From: Candidatus Methanomethylicus sp.
GTDB lineage: Archaea > Thermoproteota > Methanomethylicia > Methanomethylicales > Methanomethylicaceae
Length of the DNA stretch: 8,253 nucleotides
Direction: 5' to 3'
NCBI GenBank assembly: GCA_028683025.1
Contig: JAJRAB010000058.1
Coordinates: forward strand, 1 to 8,253
In this document: positions 1 to 6,271 of the stretch, piece after piece
Numbering within the stretch: the stretch's first letter is position 1
Layout: every line of letters starts with the position of its first letter
Made by a program: the position numbers and the translations under genes
Notes under the pieces: generated by a model
Databases searched by the model: none
The model's input: the letters and a program-made list of their open reading frames with translations, nothing else
What the model was told of the DNA's origin: nothing

Positions 1-531
1 TGCCTTTGTTGTGAATTCGAGAACCTTTGATATGTTATCTCGCTGCTTGATAGACCATTTAAGCAGATTCTCTATTCCCATGATATGACCTGCAAGAGTA
101 TAGACACCTTCAATTCCGACAATAATTGGGAGTTCTGAATTATTTTTGCTTAGGTAGGTTGTTGCTTTCATAACAGTTGGAATTCTACCTTTGCTTAGGA
201 AGTTGTCGGGCATTGTTACCTGCTCAATTGTCGTATAGGGTGCTTTCTTGACTGCCGGGGTTTGTTCTATTGTCCCAAATTCAATCTGGCATCCAAAGGT
301 CTCCGCTTGAACAGTTAGACAAAATGGAATCCTAGCTGCCTCAAGACCTGCCATGTTGTATAGAGAGCTGCCCAAGGTAGCCATCTTAAGGTAATCACTG
401 TGAGCTTCTGGCCATTTAGCACCTGTCTTTTCCATAGCCTCAACTGTACCCAGTTGTGTAACGCAGGAAACTGGGATGCGATCGGTCTTTTCAACCCTTA
501 AAGCGCTTAGAACTCTATCTTTTGGCGTCAT
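1..531 (-). CDS. mtbA: Methylcobamide:coenzyme M methyltransferase, MtbA/MtaA family (3' end outside window)
   Basis: This is the first 177 codons of a gene read leftward from an ATG at 531; the frame is open to the window edge, so the C-terminal half is missing (the family is about 340 residues). It is a UroD-fold methyltransferase that moves the methyl group from a methylated corrinoid protein to coenzyme M. The N-terminus MTPKDRVLSALRVEKTD, the VTQLGTVEAMEKTGAKWPEAH segment split around residues 24-43, and AGLEAARIPFCLTVQAE (about residues 62-78) are family signatures. The zinc-binding His/Cys residues should lie in the unseen part. MtbA (methylamines) and MtaA (methanol) are close relatives; the adjacent mtmCBP genes favour MtbA. 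A weak ribosome-binding match (GTGAT) lies about 12 bases before the ATG. It has its own promoter and is not fused to the mtmP transcript. Confidence 0.82.
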   Translation of the reverse strand, partial: MTPKDRVLSALRVEKTDRIPVSCVTQLGTVEAMEKTGAKWPEAHSDYLKMATLGSSLYNMAGLEAARIPFCLTVQAETFGCQIEFGTIEQTPAVKKAPYTTIEQVTMPDNFLSKGRIPTVMKATTYLSKNNSELPIIVGIEGVYTLAGHIMGIENLLKWSIKQRDNISKVLEFTTKA

Positions 532-564
532 GATAACCAACTCATCACAAATTGGAGGCAAGCA

Positions 565-580
565 TTATATAACTTTTTAG
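565..580 (-). promoter_or_regulatory. Archaeal TATA box and BRE of mtbA
   Basis: On the minus strand the sequence reads CTAAAAAG followed by TTATATAA (565-572), an A-rich BRE followed by a good archaeal TATA box. The box ends 33 bases before the mtbA ATG, which predicts a transcript with a leader of roughly 10 bases. Confidence 0.6.
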
Positions 581-591
581 TGATGAATTAG

Positions 592-634
592 ATCTATTTT
601 AATTATTTAACAACACATCTTGGGTAAAATAGAT
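592..634. repeat. 10-bp inverted repeat upstream of the mtbA promoter
   Basis: ATCTATTTTA at 592-601 is the exact reverse complement of TAAAATAGAT at 625-634, with a 23-base spacer. The pair lies about 20 bases upstream of the mtbA TATA box and downstream of the mtmP terminator tract. It could be an operator for a dimeric regulator; it could also be chance in AT-rich DNA. Confidence 0.4.
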
Positions 635-654
635 AGATAAAGGAACGTTAGAGC

Positions 655-680
655 ATAAAAATAAAAAATAAAAAAAGGGA
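655..680 (-). terminator. U-rich terminator of mtmP
   Basis: Just after the mtmP stop codon the minus strand carries TCCC followed by T7, A, T6, A, T5. Archaeal RNA polymerase terminates at such oligo-T tracts without needing a hairpin. It closes the mtmCBP transcript before the mtbA promoter. Confidence 0.6.
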
Positions 681-695
681 AGGATATTTGCTTGT

Positions 696-2222
696 TTATG
701 TCTTCTGAGTTTCCCTAATTGACTTTTCTGCTTCAGTCAAGGTGCCCTCAGCAATTCTCTTCTTATAGCCTTTATTCCCAACGATATACATTGGAATACC
801 TAAGGCTAGGATGAAGACGCCGAGTAACCAGAAGAAGATTGGCGGCAATGCGGTTCCACCGATTGCATAGACTGAGTATGGGCTCAACGGACCCGCTGTA
901 ATCCATATGATAGTGAAGAATATTACGCAAATCATTGAGAGTGGACCGAATATCTTTGGAAGTGAATATGGTCTTGTTCTTTCTGGCATTCCCTTATATC
1001 CTCTCTTTAGACGCCAGTATGCTAATCCAGTGGGTATGAAGCTGAACAGATAGCCTACGTTTGAGACGACATATATCAAAGTTGGCAGTCCTGCTACTAC
1101 TAGGACAAGCATAAGGTTAAAGATCAAACCGAAGAGCATTGCCCTTGCAGGAGAACCATATTTGTTCATCTTGCCAAGCCATGAAATAGTCAGCCCTTCG
1201 ACTGAGCTCTGGTATAGAGAGCGAGCGCATCCAATTAGCGCGTTAGTAGTGGATAGCAGAAGTGCAGCCCAAAGCATCACACCTACAATGATTGAAGCCA
1301 TTGGACCTGCGTAGATTGCTGCAACACTAATAAATCCAGCCCATGGGTCTAATGCAACGCCGCCTGCACCTAGTACTCCTAGCATGGCGAACGGTAAGCT
1401 TGTATAAATCACCAACCCTGTAATTGCTGCTGCTGTCATTGCCTTCGGGGCATCTTTTGCAGGGTTCTTGCATTCGCCTAAATAACTGGCAGTTGCTTCC
1501 ATTGCGAGTGCATTCCATGTTACGATGAAGAACCACGGATATATTCCGAACAACCAATCATTTAGTGTTGCACTAGCAGTAATTCCGGTATTGATTGGGA
1601 ATATGTTGGACCAATTCATCGCACCAGAAAATATAGGTGCAAAACCTAGGAATAGAAGCGGTCCCAAGGATATAGCAGCGAACACTAGTGCGGCCCTATA
1701 GCCCAATTGTAAACCTAGATAGTTTACAATATAAAGTAGTGATGTGATGCCTAATGTGAATGCGAAAATGTACAAGTAACCCTGTGGCCAAATGGGCAAA
1801 ATGCCCGCATAGAATTGAGCTGAGAATCCACCCAAGAATGCAGTGTAAATTGCTAGCAGCGATGTGTTTACTGAGATGACCGGAGACCACCCTAGGAAAT
1901 AAGCCCAGTTGTTAAAGCCTCCGAGAATATTGCCCCACTTTTTGTCCCTAAATCCTTCTACCGCGTAGGTTGGTAGTCCACCCACTTTCTCTGGAAACAT
2001 AGCGGCCAGTTCTGCCAGGAGGAAACAGTATATCACTCCAAAGACTACTGTAATGAGAACTTCGATCCAACCGAATGAGCCAATTCCACCTACGATAGGA
2101 CCTGCTACACCTGTAACTAAAATTGTTCCTGCAAGACCGATGATATACGCAACTTTCCAATCTGCAGTTTTTTTGACTTCTGAAACGACGGCAGTGTTTT
2201 CAGTAATACGACTTTCCTCCAT
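696..2222 (-). CDS. mtmP: APC-superfamily permease, probable monomethylamine transporter
   Basis: A 508-residue integral membrane protein of the amino acid-polyamine-organocation superfamily. By eye it has about 12 hydrophobic helices, near residues 24-46, 52-74, 100-131, 148-170, 175-200, 224-246, 260-286, 298-327, 357-376, 378-402, 423-446 and 457-482. The first helix carries the unwound glycine-rich stretch (GLAGTILVTGVAGPIVGG, residues 29-46) typical of APC substrate sites, and both termini are charged. Length matches the family. Its place directly after mtmC and mtmB matches the permease gene mtmP of other methylamine-using methanogens, so methylamine import is the likely role; the exact substrate is inferred from context. 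No Shine-Dalgarno precedes the ATG; a GGAGG lies inside codons 1-3. A T-rich tract separates it from mtmB, so it may be expressed at a lower level or after RNA processing. Confidence 0.82.
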   Translation of the reverse strand: MEESRITENTAVVSEVKKTADWKVAYIIGLAGTILVTGVAGPIVGGIGSFGWIEVLITVVFGVIYCFLLAELAAMFPEKVGGLPTYAVEGFRDKKWGNILGGFNNWAYFLGWSPVISVNTSLLAIYTAFLGGFSAQFYAGILPIWPQGYLYIFAFTLGITSLLYIVNYLGLQLGYRAALVFAAISLGPLLFLGFAPIFSGAMNWSNIFPINTGITASATLNDWLFGIYPWFFIVTWNALAMEATASYLGECKNPAKDAPKAMTAAAITGLVIYTSLPFAMLGVLGAGGVALDPWAGFISVAAIYAGPMASIIVGVMLWAALLLSTTNALIGCARSLYQSSVEGLTISWLGKMNKYGSPARAMLFGLIFNLMLVLVVAGLPTLIYVVSNVGYLFSFIPTGLAYWRLKRGYKGMPERTRPYSLPKIFGPLSMICVIFFTIIWITAGPLSPYSVYAIGGTALPPIFFWLLGVFILALGIPMYIVGNKGYKKRIAEGTLTEAEKSIRETQKT

Positions 2223-2246
2223 TCTTCAATTATTCAATATTACCCC

Positions 2247-2263
2247 AAAAAGAAAAAAAAGGG
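2247..2263 (-). terminator. U-rich tract between mtmB and mtmP
   Basis: The minus strand reads CCC, T8, C, T5, GGGG, starting 20 bases after the mtmB stop and ending 24 bases before the mtmP ATG. The flanking block (ATAAACAA..AAAT..TCCCT7) resembles the one after mtmP. There is little room for a separate mtmP promoter after it, so it probably terminates only part of the transcripts. Confidence 0.5.
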
Positions 2264-2283
2264 AATTTATTTGTTTATTTGGC

Positions 2284-3714
2284 TTAGTAGATGCCCTTCA
2301 GTGGAAGACCGCAGCCTTCGAGTGCCTTCATGGACTGCTCGTAGACTGACAGGTATTCAGCTGTTGGGAGTACTTTTACTGCATCGTAGACCTGATCGAA
2401 CATCTTACCCTCAAACTTGCTGTGGGCCATTGCTGCTTCCTTATAATTGCCCTCATATTTTGCAAGTATTGCATTTATGACTTCGTTGCACTTTGGAATG
2501 TTCATCTTAGTTGTTGCGATGCATGTCTCTCCCATGACTCTTGCTTCCATGCCCGTAGTCTTGTCTAAGGCAACACCCTTTGCAGAAGCGACGCCTGAAA
2601 CCAGTTCCCTTCCGCTTCCGCAGTTTGTAATTGCCTGGACTGCTGTCTCTAGCAGTGTCATTTCAGTGCATGGTCCCGCAAGAGTATAGTACTGATCACC
2701 AGTCAGCACATCGGTGTTCCTGTCCAATGCATAGTTGGCGCTTCCGGATACCTGAACGGTCTCTCTGGCGGTAGTGATACCCCATCGAACGTGGATTGGA
2801 CCGTCAAGATGCCAACTGGTGCCAAACAATCCGAATGCACCGAGGGTTGTAGCGACGTCTGAGCATGCAGCAGCCTCAACTGATGGCAAGAAGCCTCCGA
2901 TAATTGGCATCTGCTCAGTCATTGCAACTGCGCCCATGTCCCTAATGTGTTGGTTCTCCCTGAGGAAGTCGATATCGATCTTCAGCTCGTTAAGCTGAGA
3001 ATATTCGTGGCTGTCACAAGGCCTCATGCCGCACTGTCCTGCCTCCGGCAAGAAGAAGTCAGCATCGTTCCTAATCATGCCTAGTGCTGACTCGGGTCCC
3101 TAGGTGGCCATACCCGGTCTTCCAGCATTGGAGCAGGCTAATCTAATATATTGCTGCTCGGCCTTAACTGCCTTGACTTCGTATACGCTTCCTGGAACTA
3201 CTTCCCAACCTTGGAATGTGCTCAGCACACCGTTGACGATTGTGTCCACACAACCCTCTTGGGCGAAGCTGGTCATTTCCTGTAGGAACCATTGCTCAGA
3301 TACTGGTGCACCTGTCGGACCGCCTTCAATTACTGGGCGGAAGCTATAATTCAGTCCTCCGACTTTTCTCTGGCGCATGGCAGCAGCATCTCTTCCTGAA
3401 CCTAGTTTTAGCTCAAAAGGAGCGTGCTTCAGACCGTCTGTCAATTCATTTTCAGATATACTAATTGTTCTATGGGTATCGATCACATAGTAACCGAGCT
3501 CAAGTAGCAATTGTTTTCCTGCAGCAAAAATCCTGTCGGCCATATCAGCATCACAGATGATGGTATCCCTTGGGATTTTCACACCGTGTTCTTTTGCTGC
3601 TGCAGCTGTCTTTGTTGGGATTATTTTAAAGTCCCATTCTTGCTCGTTTATTTTTGGCCCGGAAATTGCGCGGTTATAAGCATCGATTGGTGTTACTCTT
3701 CTTGGTCTTTGCAT
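2284..3714 (-). CDS. mtmB: Monomethylamine:corrinoid methyltransferase MtmB with in-frame amber (pyrrolysine) codon
   Basis: One 476-residue protein, read through a TAG at 3100-3102 (residue 205). MtmB is a TIM-barrel enzyme that transfers the methyl group of monomethylamine to the Co(I) cobamide of MtmC; pyrrolysine in the barrel binds and activates the amine. The amber codon sits in NAGRPGMAT-O-GPESALG, the exact family context (AGRPGMGV-O-GPE in Methanosarcina barkeri, as I recall it). The frame continues without shift, into DSHEYSQLNELKID, TSWHLDGPIHVRWG, DQYYTLAGPCTE and SGVASAKGV, all MtmB signatures. Glu237, Glu267 and Gln341 align at a constant offset of 8 with M. barkeri Glu229, Glu259 and Gln333, which surround pyrrolysine in the known structure. 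Length is slightly above the usual 458. GGAGG directly after the mtmC stop, 8 bases before the ATG, sets the start. Calling it two genes or a pseudogene would be wrong. Confidence 0.96.
3056..3093 (-). promoter_or_regulatory. PYLIS-like stem-loop just after the mtmB amber codon
   Basis: Six bases downstream of the UAG, the mRNA strand has GAGUCAGCA (3085-3093) pairing with UGCUGACUU (3056-3064): eight Watson-Crick pairs plus one G-U closing pair, with a 20-base loop. A stem-loop at this place, called PYLIS, is described in Methanosarcina mtmB and thought to be helpful rather than essential for pyrrolysine insertion. It lies in coding sequence, so the pairing may partly reflect protein constraint. 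Confidence 0.6.
3100..3102 (-). other. Amber codon decoded as pyrrolysine (residue 205 of MtmB)
   Basis: The plus strand reads cta, so the codon is TAG, in frame between the two halves of mtmB. The conserved flanks on both sides, the TAA used as the real stop at 2284-2286, and a pylC gene 2 kb away all support pyrrolysine insertion by an amber-decoding tRNA-Pyl, which is not seen in this window. Confidence 0.95.
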
Positions 3715-3722
3715 TATTTTTC

Positions 3723-3727
3723 CCTCC
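3723..3727 (-). promoter_or_regulatory. Ribosome binding site of mtmB
   Basis: GGAGG immediately follows the TAA of mtmC and lies 8 bases before the mtmB ATG. The tight spacing indicates one mRNA and probable translational coupling of the two subunits, which are needed together. Confidence 0.8.
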
Positions 3728-4366
3728 TTATTTCCCCACTACCTTCTTGGCAACATACGCAGCCTCAGATGCGTTTGCGCCATATAGGGCCCCAATTTTT
3801 TCAGCCCATTCTACTGTTGTACAAGCTCCACCCACAAGGACTTTTACCTTTGGATAAGAACCATCTTCTTTGCCAGCCGCAACGACTCTTCTCTGGTTTA
3901 GAGTTGTTGTTGACATTAGTGCGGAAACTGCAACTAGGACTGCGTTATGGGCGCGAACTTCCTCCCAGAATTTCTCGACCTTAACGTCTCTTCCTAGATC
4001 AATGACATCGAAGTTAGCACCCTTCAGCATAATGCCTACCAGGGCCTTTCCAATGTCGTGAATGTCTCCTTCAACTGTGCCGAGAATTACTGTTCCCAGC
4101 TTTGCGGTTCCACCAGCCTTTGCCAACTCTGGCTCTAGAACGGTTACTGCTGCAGTCATTGCATCTGCTGCTACCATTACTTGCGGCAGATAAATTTCTG
4201 CATCCTCGAATTGCTTCGCAACGACATTCATTCCCTTAACTAGGGCTTCCAATGTGTCCTTTGCGGAAGTACCTGATGCCAAAGATGCTTTTGTTTCCTT
4301 TACGGCTGCGTCACTGTCACCGTTTACTACGGCGTCTTTTAGTTTTTCAGCCATTCTCATGTCCAT
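3728..4366 (-). CDS. mtmC: Monomethylamine corrinoid protein MtmC
   Basis: A 212-residue B12-binding protein that accepts the methyl group from MtmB and presents it to MtbA. Residues 1-90 are the helical cap domain. The cobalamin domain follows: G-x-V-E-G-D101-I-H103-D-I-G106 is the DxHxxG motif whose His is the lower axial ligand of the cobamide, SAL at 148-150 matches the SxL motif, and the GG at 179-180 (LVGGACTT) is the third signature of the family. The length is typical. MtmC, MtbC, MttC and MtaC are close relatives; the adjacent mtmB decides the name. Three in-frame ATGs lie close together; the first (4366) has TGGAGGC 7 bases upstream and is chosen. It is the first gene of the mtmCBP unit and faces a very AT-rich control region. 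Confidence 0.93.
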   Translation of the reverse strand: MDMRMAEKLKDAVVNGDSDAAVKETKASLASGTSAKDTLEALVKGMNVVAKQFEDAEIYLPQVMVAADAMTAAVTVLEPELAKAGGTAKLGTVILGTVEGDIHDIGKALVGIMLKGANFDVIDLGRDVKVEKFWEEVRAHNAVLVAVSALMSTTTLNQRRVVAAGKEDGSYPKVKVLVGGACTTVEWAEKIGALYGANASEAAYVAKKVVGK

Positions 4367-4373
4367 AAAGAAT

Positions 4374-4380
4374 GCCTCCA
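4374..4380 (-). promoter_or_regulatory. Ribosome binding site of mtmC
   Basis: TGGAGGC on the minus strand, 7 bases before the ATG at 4366. It favours the first of three nearby ATGs (4366, 4360, 4354). Confidence 0.75.
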
Positions 4381-4400
4381 GAGTATTAAGGAATTGAGGG

Positions 4401-4410
4401 CTATAAAAGC
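4401..4410 (-). promoter_or_regulatory. Candidate TATA box of mtmC
   Basis: GCTTTTATAG on the minus strand would start transcription near 4379 and give a leader of about 13 bases that just includes the ribosome binding site. A second candidate, GTTATACTTA at 4431-4440, would give a leader of about 43 bases. The sequence alone does not decide between them. Confidence 0.35.
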
Positions 4411-4669
4411 GTAGTGTATTTTACTGTACATAAGTATAACAGTGATTTAATAAGGTATCATTATAGGTAACTAATTGTAATAATTTATCATTATTAATTA
4501 AATTAATACAGGTGTAAAAAAAATATTTTATATAATGTTAATTATTTTTATATAATATGTTTTTTATATTTTAAAGAAATTCTTAATGTATATACTTAAA
4601 ATTTATTATGTTAGATAAATATTAAAAATATATTGTGATATTTTGATAGCCATTTTATCAACCGCAAAA

Positions 4670-4679
4670 TTTAATAAAA
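4670..4679 (+). promoter_or_regulatory. Candidate TATA box of the small winged-helix gene
   Basis: TTTAATAAAA centred about 26 bases before 4700, the spacing expected for a start at or just before the first codons of the gene at 4699. The mRNA would be leaderless or nearly so, which fits the lack of a clear Shine-Dalgarno. Confidence 0.4.
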
Positions 4680-4698
4680 AAGGCGTTATTATCACCTT

Positions 4699-4953
4699 GT
4701 GAAATTTATGAGCGGAGAAACCCCTATACTTAATCCACAGGAATTACGAATACTGTATGTCCTACTAAAGAGGGGCGGTAAGTCATCTTTTGATGCAATG
4801 ATGAGTGAAGCCGGTATGTGTTTTGGAATGTTCTTCAATAATGCTAATGCTCTAATCGATAAAGGTTTGATGGTAAAGGGTAAATCCTTTAAGGATTATT
4901 CTCTAACGGTGAAAGGTAAAAAAATAATAACAGAAAAGTTGGGACTAGATTAA
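4699..4953 (+). CDS. Small winged helix-turn-helix DNA-binding protein (function unknown)
   Basis: An 84-residue protein (GTG start; ATG at 4708 gives 81 residues and is equally possible). The pattern is that of a lone winged-helix domain: helix 1 about residues 12-24 (PQELRILYVLLKRGG), helix 2 about 28-37, recognition helix about 41-54 ending in NALIDKGLMVK, a short beta wing (about 57-70, SFKDYSLTVKGKK), then a C-terminal helix. The ALIDKGL..YSLTVKG signature resembles MarR-like and related archaeal regulators. No ligand or second domain is visible, so it probably acts as a dimer. It is divergent from mtmC across the AT-rich region and lies upstream of pylC, which makes it a candidate regulator of methylamine and pyrrolysine genes; this is inference. 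No specific family name is claimed. Confidence 0.72.
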   Translation: MKFMSGETPILNPQELRILYVLLKRGGKSSFDAMMSEAGMCFGMFFNNANALIDKGLMVKGKSFKDYSLTVKGKKIITEKLGLD

Positions 4954-4965
4954 TTAAATTTTATA

Positions 4966-5047
4966 CCTCGGGGCCATACACCACTAATCATCCAAATCTT
5001 CAAGATCAGTCCAGCAGCGGGTTCCCGAGGCTGGCGATATTTCGCCA
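4966..5047. ncRNA. GC-rich structured element upstream of pylC, possible small RNA (strand uncertain)
   Basis: A stretch of about 55% G+C amid AT-rich flanks. CCTCGGG (4966-4972) pairs with CCCGAGG (5024-5030). Inside, 4983-4989 pairs with 5004-5010: seven pairs with one G-U on the minus strand, but an A-C mismatch on the plus strand, which slightly favours a minus-strand RNA. Next to it, TGGCGA/TCGCCA (5032-5037 and 5042-5047) forms a 6-bp hairpin with loop TATT. A stem, internal loop, upper stem and apical loop followed by ATA on the minus strand recall archaeal H/ACA guide RNAs, but the pocket is not convincing. It is not a tRNA: no T-arm or anticodon arm fits. It could instead be a leader of pylC or a 3' untranslated structure of the winged-helix gene. 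Confidence 0.35.
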
Positions 5048-5079
5048 TAAAAAAATGAGTTAACGAAGTTTTAAAGTTG
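5046..5079 (+). promoter_or_regulatory. Candidate promoter region of pylC
   Basis: Two TATA-like sequences precede pylC: CATAAAAAAATG at 5046-5057 (start predicted near 5078) and TTTTAAAG around 5069-5076 (start predicted near 5099, just before the ribosome binding site). Neither is a strong consensus. CTTTAAAA, the same site read on the minus strand, would place a start near 5047, at the edge of the GC-rich element. Confidence 0.3.
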
Positions 5080-5099
5080 TTGGAAAGAACCAAATATTT

Positions 5100-5106
5100 G
5101 AGGTGA
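5100..5106 (+). promoter_or_regulatory. Ribosome binding site of pylC
   Basis: GAGGTGA, a strong match to the 16S rRNA tail, 4 bases before the ATG at 5111. It fixes the start of pylC and shows that the mRNA has a leader. Confidence 0.8.
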
Positions 5107-5110
5107 AAAA

Positions 5111-6271
5111 ATGAAACTCTGCATAGTCGGAGGCAAGCTCCAGGGGTTGGAGGCGGTATATCTTGCAAAAAAAGCTGGCATTGAAGCAGTTCTCATTGAT
5201 ATGGATCCAGAACCGCCTGCACAGGGCATTGCAGATGAATTTCATTGCATTAATGTGTTGCACAATGCAGAGGTGATTGAAATAATAAGAGGTTGTGACG
5301 GAATCCTTCCTGCCAATGAAAATAGAGAAACTTTGGTTTTTTTAGAAGCCATAGCGGGAAAAATGGGAATACCATATTTTCAAGATAATAATGCGTTTTG
5401 GATTTCCTCGGACAAGAGTAAATCTAAAGCACTATTTGATTCATTGCAGATCCCCCAACCAAAGCATTGGCCCGAATGTGGATTTCCCGTAATAGTTAAG
5501 CCAGCAGCAATGAGTGGAAGCGTTGGCATTCATAAGGTTAAGAGTAGAATAGAATTGGATAAAGCTGTCCAAGAAGTATCTTTAATTGATAAGAAAATAA
5601 TTATTCAAAAATATATTGATGGATTAGCGCTGTCACTCGAATTGATTTCGTTGAATGGGAATGTGGTTCCTCTTCAAATAACAGAGCTTGAATTTGATGA
5701 AGAGTATGGGTGTAAGAGAGTAATTGCACCCGATGCTGCAAGTGAAAGTTCCAGAAGATTGTTTATAGAAATTAGCAAAAAAATAGCAAGCGGTTTAAAA
5801 TTAAAGGGGCTAACGGACACTCAGGCCATCGTAGATGATAAGGGTGTACCTTTGATAATTGAGATCAATGCGAGGTTGCCGAGCCAGACACCTACAACTG
5901 TTTTGCATTCGTCTGGAATTAACATGGTTCAGCTACTTGCAGACGTTTATGCAAATAACAAACTTCCAAACCTAAAAGCTGAGCCCAAAAAAGCAGTAAT
6001 TTTCGAACATATCAAGGTGGCAGGAAACATGATTTCTGTTAAAGGAGAGCACATCATAGGAGAATCAAAAAACCTTCGCCTTGAGAAGGGTTTCCTAGGC
6101 GCTGATGAGGCTATCACAAATCTCTCAAAGAATGATAAAGTTGGTGTTGCGACACTAATTATTAAAGAAGACAGCAGGGATAAAGCCTACGTCAAACTAG
6201 CAAAAGTGATTGAAAATATCAAATCAGAATTTAAATTGATAAATTATAAAGATCCTGTTCCTCAATTATAA
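5111..6271 (+). CDS. pylC: Pyrrolysine biosynthesis ligase PylC (3-methyl-D-ornithine:L-lysine ligase)
   Basis: A 386-residue ATP-grasp enzyme that joins (3R)-3-methyl-D-ornithine, the PylB product, to the epsilon-amine of L-lysine; PylD then oxidises the product to pyrrolysine. The N-terminus MKLCIVGGKLQGLEAVYLAKKAG is a Rossmann-like preATP domain with the PylC-typical GGKLQG (7-12). LPANENRE (66-73), ISSDKSKSK (98-106) and PVIVKPAAMSGSVG (126-139) are the central ATP-grasp part. EINARLPSQTPT (251-262) followed by LHSSGIN is nearly the same as in Methanosarcina PylC and includes the metal-binding Glu251 and Asn253. The protein is slightly longer than the 363 residues I recall for M. barkeri. 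It differs from the usual pylTSBCD order: no pylS, B or D touches it, and the next gene is convergent. The product is cytoplasmic and feeds the tRNA-Pyl synthetase. Confidence 0.93.
   Translation: MKLCIVGGKLQGLEAVYLAKKAGIEAVLIDMDPEPPAQGIADEFHCINVLHNAEVIEIIRGCDGILPANENRETLVFLEAIAGKMGIPYFQDNNAFWISSDKSKSKALFDSLQIPQPKHWPECGFPVIVKPAAMSGSVGIHKVKSRIELDKAVQEVSLIDKKIIIQKYIDGLALSLELISLNGNVVPLQITELEFDEEYGCKRVIAPDAASESSRRLFIEISKKIASGLKLKGLTDTQAIVDDKGVPLIIEINARLPSQTPTTVLHSSGINMVQLLADVYANNKLPNLKAEPKKAVIFEHIKVAGNMISVKGEHIIGESKNLRLEKGFLGADEAITNLSKNDKVGVATLIIKEDSRDKAYVKLAKVIENIKSEFKLINYKDPVPQL

Larger units (their letters stand above)
4381..4698. promoter_or_regulatory. AT-rich divergent control region between mtmC and the winged-helix gene
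   Basis: No gene is seen here. By hand count, 4441-4680 has only 33 G or C in 240 bases. It holds several TATA-like sequences, a direct repeat TTTTATATAAT at 4526-4536 and 4546-4556 (20 bases apart), a direct repeat TATCATTAT at 4456-4464 and 4486-4494 (30 bases apart), and an inverted repeat TAATAAT/ATTATTA at 4478-4484 and 4490-4496. It must contain the mtmCBP promoter and that of the rightward small gene. Which repeats are functional is unknown; simple sequence in AT-rich DNA makes chance repeats likely. Confidence 0.5.

Noticed and set aside
2284..3078. A separate 264-residue gene, or a pseudogene pair, for the two halves of mtmB
   Set aside because: The halves are in the same frame, joined by one TAG at the conserved pyrrolysine position. 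The ATG at 3078 has no ribosome binding site and lies inside the stem-loop.
3511..3984. A 157-codon plus-strand reading frame
   Set aside because: It is antisense to the firmly identified mtmC and mtmB genes and has no protein-like composition of its own.
4966..5047. A tRNA-Pyl gene upstream of pylC (the stretch ends in TCGCCA and contains GGGTTCCCG)
   Set aside because: Neither strand gives a T-arm next to the acceptor pairs, nor an anticodon arm with CTA in a proper loop. The terminal TCGCCA is explained by a simple 6-bp hairpin.
4950..5168. A 72-codon minus-strand reading frame across the winged-helix gene end and the pylC start
   Set aside because: It overlaps the start of the well-supported pylC and the structured element, has no ribosome binding site, and resembles no known protein.
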